Shown piece by piece: positions 22,556 through 34,500 of a stretch of DNA of 64,000 nt (position 1 is its first letter; every line of letters starts with the position of its first letter). Made by a program: the position numbers and the translations under genes. This DNA is from Tubiluchus corallicola (Eukaryota > Priapulida > Priapulimorpha > Priapulimorphida > Tubiluchidae). The stretch covers positions 1-64,000 of the forward strand of contig JAQGDQ010000488.1 of NCBI GenBank assembly GCA_030141605.1, written 5' to 3'. Below the pieces are notes generated by a model. It did not search any database. It was given only the letters and a program-made list of their open reading frames with translations, and was not told the DNA's origin.

Positions 22556-25500
22556 CTGCAAAAAATTATAATTCTCATGAAGTTGTAATCTAGTGAATAT
22601 TATAGATGTTCATGTAGAAAGCACATTTGTGTTCATTGGAGCACGTGCTATAGGTTTTACACGTCAAATGTAGACACAGGAAAGTTCAAGTGTGACTTAG
22701 GTAAGTCAAATGTAGACATAAGAATTTCGAATGTGTTTTGGTAACTCAAATGTGACTTAGGTAAGTCAAATGTAGATGCATTACTTTGAATAAATCGGTA
22801 ATTAAGTTATTTAAGTGCAAATTAGAAAAAGATAAACCAAAGATAGTGCATCTATTAGTAGGCCTATAAAGTTATTATTTTAAATTAGGAGCAATTATTA
22901 AATTGAAATTAAAGAAGATTAAATTTAACATCCTTAAACTTTACCATCTATCCACATTTGAGATACCAATGTCACATTTGACTTGACATGTGTCTACATT
23001 TGACTTACCAAAAACGCTTAAGATTTGTTGAAAACCATTGTTAAAACATTTGAACTACCTAAGTCTGAGTTACCAAGACACATTTGAATTACCTAAATCT
23101 ACATTTGACTTAACGTAGGTCTACATTTGACATGTAAAACCTATAAGAGCAGTAGAAAAAATAAAGCAAAACGCAAAGATTATGAAGACAAGATATGTAT
23201 AATGCTAGTTAATTCATAACAGAATTGCAGCAGACATTGCAAGAACTTCTAAACACATAATGAGAATGAAGTGGTGAATGCGTAAGTTAATTACGCTAGA
23301 ACATTACGGATCAAAACAAACAAAGTTGCCGTGTTCCAAAAACGCCTAAAACAAAAAAAATCTCAAATTGCTAGCCCATTCAGAATTCTTAACCTTGTAG
23401 CTATTCCAATACAAGTAATCACTACATCACTTCTACAGCAACTCCAACACATTGCTGGGATGTCATGCTATATTTATAGCTATATGTATAACTTTTGTTT
23501 AGACCATAATACAAGGTTTAGCAAACTGTTAAAAAAGTGACTGATTGGCTACACGGAAAGGCTATAGTTATATAAGGGTCACCACCCACGGAAAGATTAT
23601 AGTTATATAAGGGTCACCACCCACCAGAAACGAGTTTAGCGGATATTGGCCAATGAGCTATCAGAACAAAATATTACTTTTAGCAATTTTTAATTAGATT
23701 GTTGATTAAAAGGTGTGATTTTGTAGTACCATCTTAACTTAGAAGAAACCATGTGTTTTGCAGTATAATCTTAACTTAGAAGAAACCATGTGTTTTGCAG
23801 TACTATCTTAACATAGAAGAAACCATGTGTTTTGCAGTACTATCTTAACCTAGAAGAAACCATGTGTTTTGCAGTACTATCTTAACATAGAAGAAACCAT
23901 GTGTTTTGCAGTACAATCTTAACCTAGAAGAAACCATGTGTTTTGTAGTACAATCTTAACCTAGAAGAAACCATGTGTTTTGCAGTACCATCTTAACCTA
24001 GAAGAAACCATGTGTTTTGCAGTACCATCTTAACCTAGAGGAAACCATGTGTTTTGTAGTACCATATTAACCTAGAAGAAACCATGTGTTTGGTAGTACA
24101 TCTTAACCTAGAAGAAACCATGTGTTTGGTAGTACAATCTTAACCTAGAAGAAACCATGTGTTTTACAGTACCATCGTGACCTAGAAGAAACCATGTGTT
24201 TTGCAGTACCATCTTAACCTAGAAGAAACCATGTGTTCTGTAGTACCATCTTAACCTAGAAGAAACCATGTGTTTTACAGTACCATCTTAACCTAGAAGA
24301 AACCATGTGTTTTGCAGTATAATCTTAACCTACAAGAAACAATGTGTTTTTCAGTATAATCTTAACCTAGAAGAAACCATGTGTTTTGCAGTATAATCTT
24401 AACCTAGAAGCAACCATGTGTTTTGCAGTACAATCTTAACCTAGAAGAGACCATGTGTTTTGCAGTACCATCTTAACCTAGAAGAAACCACGTGTTTTGC
24501 AGTATAATCTTAACCTAGAAGAAATCATGTGTTTTGCAGTACAATCTTAACCTAGAAGAAACCACGTGTTTTGCAGTACACTCTTAACCTACAAGAAACC
24601 ACGTGTTTTGCAGTACACTCAACCTACAAGAAACCACGTGTTTTGCAGTACACTCTTAACCTAGAAGAAACCATACCCACGTCGCAGGATTAATTTTTAT
24701 GAATTTGCACGACAGTACACGTTAAGCAACTAACTCTGCAGCTGGAGAAAGAGCTGCGAATTTTTGTCGAGCTGCCTCCGTTTTGTTTTGGAAAACATAG
24801 CAGCAACAGGAATATCTTTTCCTTAAAAAAGGGCTGCATTACGTGAACTGTTTCGAAAATGTTGTCTATGACCATTTATCTCATCTACAACTGTGGTTTG
24901 AAGAATATTCAACGGTATGAACAAGCCAATACCAATAATACATAATCAATTGATTTAAAAAAATGTCAGTGTTACGCTTTTGCGACGTCGAGCACCTCAC
25001 AAACCACAGCCCACCCCATATTTGTTAGCATGATAAACGACTACTGCTACTGCCACTACCACTATCACAACTACTACTACTGCTGCTGCTACTACCACTA
25101 CCGCCACCACCATGACGACAACGTCTCTAGCTAAGGTAACAACATATGGCACTTGACACGAGGAATCTTTCAGGAACATAATTAAACTTACGTATTTGTG
25201 CGTCGGTCAGCTGTCTTGACCACATTCTGAGGTCCGTTACACTACCCACGAAACTATTTTGTGAGGCATTCATATTAACCTGGTCCTGACCGAAAATGAG
25301 ACACCCGTCACTTGGCACAACTTCGTAAGCGTCACCACTCCTTTTCCTGCGGCGACGACCTTCAATTTGCTCTGAAATTATTGACTAAGTACGCCATCAA
25401 TGTTTATATATTATATGTTGAGGAGCTCGTAGATTTTTTATGGTGGTGACAGCACATGCACGCATGCCCGCACACACACACACAACTCACACACGCGCAC

Positions 25501-28500
25501 GCACGCACACACGCACGCGCACACACACCCTCACACGAAGCACACATTCTTTTAAAAATTACTCCCACTGAGATTGACAAGGAATCCAAACCTTGGAAAA
25601 CACAAAAAGCATATATAATCATATATATATATTGTTTAGTTCGCAAAAGAGTAAATATTACATTTTGTACAATTGAAATCTTAAATTAGTGTATCTGTAC
25701 AATATTTACATAAATTATATGGATTAGTAAACAACATAAGTAGTATCTGTGTACAAAAAATCAAGTATTATAGCATTTAGTTGATTAGCAGATTTATCAA
25801 TATTTTTTTACTTCATTATCACAAAAACCTTGCATTACCAATTCCCCATTTCACATAGTATAGTTTCCCAAGCAGCAAAAAAATCAAAGTCAAAAAATCA
25901 TTAAACTTTTGCATCATTTCCCTGCAGTAGGCTGAAAAGTGTGACGCGACACCCAAGGTAGTAAAAAGTATCCGCAGGCGAGATGCAGTTGCCTTGATGC
26001 CTTACTTACCAAAGATTTTTTCTCCGTTAACGTGAACAATGAATTGTCTCCCGCCACTATCATTCGCCTGCCAAGAGATGCACAAATGCTGCCACAGCCC
26101 ATACCTGAATATATCGTCGTCATTAGGCATCCTCGTGCTGTAAGAAAATACGCCATGTTAGAAACAGTCATGAAAGATATTTGAGCGATACGGATATAGC
26201 AAGTAAATGTAACGTGTGTTGCAGTACCAACAAAAGAACAAGAAGAAGCACTTGTAGTTGAGACATTTCGCAGAGACCCTTTACGTCCGAGAGTACCTAT
26301 ATCAGCAAGTTTTAATAATGACTAAGAAGCCAGATTAGTTCTAGCAAACGGAAAGAAAAAAGGCAAGCCTGAAAACCTGGTTAAACTAAGTATTTAACAT
26401 AACGGCTTTTTGCACATATTACAGTCGGTGAAACAGCAGGCAAACCTATTTAAAGGTGTATGGACAGTAACATGAAACATCAAAAAATTACATTAGTTAC
26501 AATAATACAAGATTAGTATAAATCTTTAGCAAACTACGTAAATTGAATTATATATGTAATTTCTAAACGAGTTAGTACAAATAGTTGTGGTAAATTTATA
26601 CAATATTAAAAGTTTCAGTCATCACTAAACCCCCGCTTTCCTTCAATAAATTCAAGTACGTTTCATATCAAAACAATATTTTCATCTTCAGCAAAGCTGT
26701 CAAGCTCATTTAATAGGAAATCTACAAAAAGTTGATGACCTTGAGGGATTGAATTTAAAATAATATGCCTAATACGTTCATATATATTACATTCTAAGAA
26801 ATAGTGTTTAGCATCTTGAGCTTCCCAACCAGATACACAACAAAGATTTCTTATTACACGATTGTTAACAATTTCTTTTTTAAAATTGCTACAAGGATTT
26901 TTTAGCATTGAATTAATTCATCCTTATCATCATCAGCATCGTCATCATCATCCATCACCATCATCTTGGCTGAGATGTAAGTCAGCAGCTGTCTTCCACA
27001 CGGTTTCTTTTCTTTCTGCAGTGCTTCTTTGAAGGCTAATTCTAATGGACTGTCATTTGATAGTCACGTACAACATGTCCTATCCATCTTGATCTTCTCT
27101 TTTTAACTGTCCATTCCTATGTCTTGACTTTCTTGTACAGATCAGGGCTTGTTATTTTCTTTGCACATTTTATTCGTAGAATGTTTCTATAGCTTATTTT
27201 TGAAATGCACCCATTTCTAATCTGTGCTCTGCTTTGATTGTCCATAATTCTGAGTTGTAGAGAAACACTTTCTACAAGTGATAGCAAAGATTCTTGATTT
27301 TATTTCTAGACTGGTTTACTTACTTTCAAAAATGTTTGTTAAGTTTGGAATATGCAGCTAGTGTTAAGACTTTTCTTCTTGATATAACTGTTCTACCTTT
27401 CTAATGCACCCCTTGACACTTTTATAGGCATTTTTTATCGCAGTTGTTAATTAACTATAGAACATATTGTTCATCTTGTAATTCTGGCGTTCATTAGGAG
27501 ATAAATAAAAAACGTGTATATCTATGTGTGTTCCAAAAAGACGGCCTTAGTATTTGAAGTTTCTTCACGCATCATCGCCATTCGTTTTTAGGTGATACTT
27601 TCTGAATGCATTATTTGACAAAATCTAGAACCCAGTGAAAATCTTTCATGCACTTGCTCTAAACATTTTGCAGTGAGTTTTCTGAAGCTGCCAAGAGTAA
27701 TTTCATTTCGAACAAGAAGGTGTTACAAACCCGAAAACACAGGTGTTTGAAGAGTTCCACTGAATAAGAATTGACATTAAATTCTATAATTGCGAATGAA
27801 CTGCGGAAATACTTTGGTTAAGTCAGACTTTCATGGAGTTCACGACTTAGGCGACTATCCAAAAATTTCTTTTCGGACTGTTTGGAAAAGTCAAACAGTT
27901 GCCAAACGTTTGCCAAGCAGTCACAAGACATCCGCATGTGTGCGTTGGAAAAGTCAAACAGTTGCCAAACGTTTGTTAAGCAGTCGCAAAACATCCGCAT
28001 GTGTGCGTTGGAAAAGTCAAACAGTTGCTAAACGTTTGCCAAGCAGTCACAAGACATCCACATGTGTGCGTTGGAAAAGTCAAACAGTTGTTAAACGTTT
28101 GCCAAGCAGTCACAAGACATCCACATGTGTGCGTTGGAAAAGTCAAACAGTTGCTAAATGTTTGCCAAGCAGTCACAAGACATCCGCATGTGTGCGTTGG
28201 AAAAGTCAAACAGTTGCCAAACGTTTGCCAAGCAGTCACAAGACATCCACATGTGTGCGTTGGAAAAGTCAAACAGTTGCTAAACGTTTGCCAAGCAGTC
28301 ACAAGACATCCGCATGTGTGCGTTGGAAAAGTCAAACGGTTGCTAAACGTTTGCCAAGCAGTCACAAGACATCCGCATGTGTGCGTTGGAAAAGTCAAAC
28401 AGTTGCTAAACGTTTGCCAAGCAGTCACAAGACATCCGCATGTGTGCGTTGGAAAAGTCAAACAGTTGCCAAACGTTTGCCAAGCAGTCACAAGACATCC

Positions 28501-31500
28501 GCATGTGTGCGTTGGAAAAGTCAAACAGTTGCTAAACGTTTGCTAAGCAGTCACAAGACATCCACATGTGTGCGTTGGAAAAGTCAAACAGTTGCTAAAC
28601 GTTTGCCAAGCAGTCACAAAACATCCGCATGTGTGCGTTGGAAAAGTCAAACAGTTGCTAAACGTTTGCTAAGCAGTCACAAGACATCCACATGTGTGCG
28701 TTGGAAAAGTCAAACAGTTGCCAAACGTTTGCCAAGCAGTCACAAGACATCCGCATGTGTGCGTTGGAAAAGTCAAACAGTTGCCAAACGTTTGCCAAGC
28801 AGTCACAAAACATCCGCATGTGTGCGTTGGAAAAGTCAAACAGTTGCCAAACGTTTGCTAAGCAGTCACAAAACATCCGCATGTGTGCGTTGGAAAAGTC
28901 AAACAGTTGCTAAATGTTTGCCAAGCAGTCACAAGACATCCGCATGTGTGCGTTGGAAAAGTCAAACAGTTGCCAAACGTTTGCTAAGCAGTCACAAAAC
29001 ATCCGCATGTGTGCGTTGGAAAAGTCAAACAGTTGCTAAACGTTTGCTAAGCAGTCACAAGACATCCACATGTGTGCGTTGGAAAAGTCAAACAGTTGCC
29101 AAACGTTTGCCAAGCAGTCACAAGACATCCGCATGTGTGCGTTGGAAAAGTCAAACAGTTGCTAAATGTTTGCCAAGCAGTCACAAGACATCCGCATGTG
29201 TGCGTTGGAAAAGTCAAACAGTTGCTAAACGTTTGCCAAGCAGTCACAAGACATCCGCATGTGTGCGTTGGAAAAGTCAAACAGTTGCTAAACGTTTGCC
29301 AAGCAGTCACAAGACATCCGCATGTGTGCGTTGGAAAAGTCAAACAGTTGCTAAACGTTTGCCAAGCAGTCACAAGACATCCGCATGTGTGCGTTGGAAA
29401 AGTCAAACAGTTGCTAAACGTTTGCCAAGCAGTCACAAGACATCCACATGTGTGCGTTGGAAAAGTCAAACAGTTGCTAAACGTTTGCCAAGCAGTCACA
29501 AAACATCCACATGTGTTCGCTGTTATCGCGGAAAGTTCGCCCTGACTGACTGACTGACTACTTACTTAGTTACTAAGTTTGTTAGTCTAACTAACTTAGT
29601 AATAAATAAATAAATGAATTAAATGATTTTTATTTTAAATGAAATCAAAACCCAGTCATTAAATGCTTATTAAAGCTCGTTTTGAGTAGCGTTTTTCAAC
29701 GTTTTAGAATTACCTAAATTCTAGAGCCGAAATGTTTTGCTTGGGTTATCTCTTTCGAGCTAAGTACCAAAATTTCATCAGTTGTTGATTTATATTATAA
29801 TAATTTGATTAATTACCCATGCAAATTTCGGGCTCAAAATTAATTAAAATTAAAACCATTTAATTAGTTTGAACTGAACCATGAAACATTGGAAATGCGG
29901 AATGGGTTGAAAAGCTATGACAATCATAAGATATCATAATCACCAGAGCAAACTATGGCGTTGCGATTTTGGAGTCAGCCTTGTAAGCCGAAGGTCCCTG
30001 GTTCAATTCCAGGCTGACTGCTGCGTTCCATCTTTTACATTTCCCGTGTTTCGATTTGGTATCAAAGTATAAGCAATTGAGGCTTATGCCATCTTTAACT
30101 TAATTTTCTTGTAAAAGAATTTTCCAATAAATTGTCATTACTTTTTCATTGCATTCTCCATTCTATTTGGGACAAACCATTATCTGTAGAAGATGGTAGT
30201 GCGCTGTACGCAAAATCCCGTTAATTTTCACCCCTCGCCCACATTGTATGGTCCTATCCGTTACGAAGCTTGTGCAGTGTGCATGCTAGCAACTACAAAC
30301 AGTTTTGTTTAGGATGCACCAGTTCTGTTGTACAGCAGGTAAATAAGCAGCTCAAACTTCCTCACATGAGTTTTTACGCTTAAAATGTTTCTTCTATATT
30401 GTTGGTAAAGTTGCTTATTTCTAAGACTGTGTGCCAATTCCGCCAATATAGCAACAACGACAGCATACAGTAATTGCAACAGCAGTCAAAAGAATGCTGT
30501 AATAAGGAAGTTGGGCTTATAACAGCCTTGGAGTAATTACGTTTAGGAAGAATTGCCTATTTCTAAGACTGGGTGGCAATACTGCAACAGCAACAATGAC
30601 AACGGGGACAGCAACAACGACAATAACAACAACGACAAAGACTACAGTAGCAACACTAATGATAACAGCAACAGCAACCAAAAGAATGCTGTAACAATGA
30701 TATTAGGCTTATTTGTAACAGTCTTGGATGGTAATTACTTCTACGAAGATTTACTGATTTCTAAGACTGGGTGCCAATACTGCAACAACAGCAACAACAG
30801 CAACGACAACGACGATAGCAACAACGGCAATGACCACCGCAACAGCAGCAACAATAACAACAGCAACAGCAGCCAAAGGAATGCTGTAAAAATGATGTTA
30901 GGCATAGAGCAGTTTTTCTGTACAGGTTGCAATTATCTTTTTAGATAGCAATCATAATACTTACGTTTTTAGATCCTCATTCACATAAACAGCAATCCGA
31001 TTTCTTTCAAGTCTAAGTGTGATAGAATATTTGTCTGGCGCAGGTAAAACATCATAAGAAATCAGTGTCATGGTTGCATCGTGTGATATGCTACTGTCCA
31101 ACGCAATCCACTGAAAAAAAGCCACGTTTTGCACTAATCTGACAATCAGGAAAAATAATACACAGAGATTTGCGTCAAAGTTATCAATAAAATGCGACAA
31201 ATCTCGAAAAAATTCACACTTGTTCAATAATCCAAATCATTTAAATTCACATTTTTATTTCAAAATCGCATGTCAAAGAGAAGTGTATGAACGTGTCAGC
31301 ACAGTGCACTAAATGGCGTTAACATGGAAGCTTTTATGTATTCACCTGGTATTTTAAAGGACAGAGAAGTAGGTTTCAGAAAAATCGAATTAAAAATTTA
31401 TATTACTTTATAGCAATTTTATGCGTATATCTTACTCACACTGAAAGGAATTTTAGTTTGTTCTCATTTTAAATCTCCCGCAATACTGTTCCGAAGTCGA

Positions 31501-34500
31501 AATTACATGACGTCATGCATCAAACGTAAATGAAGGGAAGAAAAGAAATGTTAAATTATGTCTCAAAAGACTTTCCGTGTAAATCTATATTACATAGCAT
31601 TTCGCTTACCTGCTAGTAACACTTATGTAATTAGAAAAGAAAATTATTAATTATTTAAAATGTTTTCACCAATTGGTAAAATGTTGCTGACTCACCCTCC
31701 AGGGTGCACCACTCAGTAACCAAAAACGTATTTTTAATCTTATTGACAAGATACAGTAATTTTAAATTTTATTGAGTTAGTGACGTGTGCGCTACGCACT
31801 GATTATTTTTTCAAATTTTACAAAAGGTTATCTAAACTTGTTTCAAATGACCTGTCGTGAAAATGGCTGCATCTAACGGTCATCGCGGGAGTTTAAATTT
31901 ACGTGTTTTATACAGCATGAATGCCGATTGAAGTCCTGCACGCAAAAAGGCAGTATGTAAGTGATACAAAATTTCAAAACGAATTTTTCAAGCTTTACAT
32001 TTATGAAGGATTTTCTTGTGCTTTAATTTACTTACGTCATATTTTACTTCTATGCTTGGCCATCTGCCTACTAATTTTATGCGCGGTGTTATCAATCCAA
32101 TAGCGATAGAGAGAAAATCAACTTTGACTGCCTGGAACGATTATAGACCCATAGCGATTGCCAGTTCTCCAAAATATTTGTAAATAAAACACCTATCATG
32201 TGATAAAGAACATATGCCTGTTCTCCCGTTTTCCTGTGCATAGTAGTTAGTTATGTGAACTGTACTGCGTAAAATACATCACTTAGACTGTCTACTAAGT
32301 ACTAACTCATATTTACTTCTACATTATTTGGAGTGTTGAATTTTTATTCTTTTCTAATAAGTTGTTATAGTTGATAGTTGTATGTCCTACCCTGATCAAT
32401 TAACATTTTTAAATCTCGAGCCTCTTGAACTTCGTAGAATACACTGTGATTTGATGTGTTATTCAATATTACATGAAGACCTCAATGTCTAAACAAAGAA
32501 ATCAACCATTTTGCGTTATGGTCTGCTACCACAGAAAATAAATACTGACAGAGATTCGTTTTGAATCTTAATTCCATAACCATGTATTTGAAATTTCCAG
32601 AAAAAGTGTATGACGACCACACAGAGCTATTTGACTTTGATGTAGAGGAACTAAAGGCAAAAATTGTTGAGTGAAGACTGATGAGATCACATACCCGCTT
32701 AAGGAAGGAAGAAAGTGTGTCAGCTGTTATAAACGCACTCGTCTAGTTTGTAGCGAAAATGTTGGACACAAAGAGAACCCACTGTAAATTTTAACAAAGA
32801 GTGAAAACAATATTTATTTTTTTGACTTGTTGCTTTAAAACTTCATAAATCCTTGGCCAAATTTAAGGGAATGGACTAAAACTTGTGGTACTGCTACATA
32901 AGCGTCTGTAACATCAGTGTGGTAATTTTCAAGCGATTCCATCATTTTGACCTTATAACTATTCTGATCAAAACTTTGGCACTTTTTTTCGCCCCGTGAT
33001 ACAACAGCGCGCACTGTCTATAACGTATCAACTTCACAAAAACGAAACATTATATGAAAACTGTGCACGCATTTCTACAATTTGATAACAGCACTGTTAG
33101 TTTATTAAGCAAAGACTATGTAGGACGTTTGCGCATTATCATTGAATGGTAGGGGTGAGCATTCTCTACCAGAAAGCGAATTCGAATCGAACCGAACTTC
33201 AGTGTTTCGAATTCGAATTAAGATTGAAAGATTTTCGAACTAGTTTTCGAACCACCAGTAAAAATTAGTCTTACAAAGATCATGCATATCACTAGATTTT
33301 GTTCTACAATAAAACGACTAGTAATTTGCTTAAAGTTGTGTGCAGAAATCACAGCTAAATTACACTAATTGCATGATGTTTCAATCGTTTTAGTGATAAA
33401 GAACATGTGTGATTGAAGTGCTGTATTATTCGAATCCATAGTTTTGGATTCGAATCGAGTTCGAACTAAAAAAACTCGTTCGAATCGAATTCGAGCGTTG
33501 GAATTCGATTCGAACGTTCGAACTCGAACGTTCGATGCTCACCCTTATTGAATGGATTTGTCATTAGCGCGCCACACACACACCACAAAACCATTTGCTC
33601 AATGACCGAAACGAACCGACGGAAGGGCACCGTCCGAAGCGAGGGGTTACTAAAGTTTGACCGTTTTGCAAATACGTGCAAACAAAATGTACGCGCATGC
33701 GTGAACGTGTGCGGCAAGAAAGCAACCTGTGCTTCGCATAAGCAACAGCCAGGTAAAGGAAATTAGCGTCTTTTACCTGACACATAGTAAATCTTTCAAT
33801 GTCACTTGTCGGTGTATCAAACTTGATGGCATCTGTAGAAGTTTTTGCTGGAAACACTACCATCAACCCATCTTGAATAGGATCCTCATTACCCACAAGC
33901 GTGACTAAAAATAAACAAACAAACAAAACATCGGTAAATACGAATAAAGAAATTGATCTAGCAAGGTAACAATTTGAAGCACCGCGCTGTTTCTTTTTGA
34001 AGAAACAATAACTTTGAAGAATTACTACATCTACAGCAATCAGTCAAACACGTGCGAACACTCCACACAGTGTCTTATGCAAATTCTGATAGACTGCCAA
34101 TATGCAACAGGGCACCACAATATATAGAAAATCACCAAATTTAATGAATCAGACCATTAAGGCCCATTTCACGGTTAGGACCTCGAGGAGAAATTCTTTG
34201 TGGCACCCCCCCCCCCTAAAATGGAACACATTGTTTTCTATGGCGCATTTTACAGTGACGCCTATTGAGGAGTTTTCCTCATGCAATGCGTCCTGAGGAA
34301 CTCTGCCGCTAGCTGGAAGCTGTGCGTCCTCCTCAAGAGAAAAAAGTGCCGCATAGTGGAAGTGCTGCATGTTCCATTTTAGCGAGTAATCCACGAGGAA
34401 TTGAGATTAAAATCTAACTGTCCCATTACTTCTTTCTTGTTTAGCGAACAACAATTAACACATTTCAGTAAAAATTAAAGACTTGATTTCTCTTTTAACT

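Noticed and set aside
23722-24674. CRISPR-like array
   Set aside because: Units are contiguous with no unique spacers, and the host is an animal genome; it is a minisatellite. The same holds for the arrays at 27885, 34493 and 55783.
24997-25179. Val/Ala-rich minus ORF
   Set aside because: Produced by CTA/CTG trinucleotide repeats.
25404-25689. Cys/Ala and His/Ala-rich ORFs on both strands
   Set aside because: Produced by the CA/CG microsatellite.
27790-29553. 587-codon plus-strand ORF as a real repetitive protein
   Set aside because: It follows the 63-bp minisatellite; other frames on both strands are also open, unit variants change residues freely, and it lies antisense in an intron.
33548-33766. 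Plus-strand ORF near 33.6 kb
   Set aside because: Antisense intron sequence next to a MITE end and a pentraxin exon; no domain.
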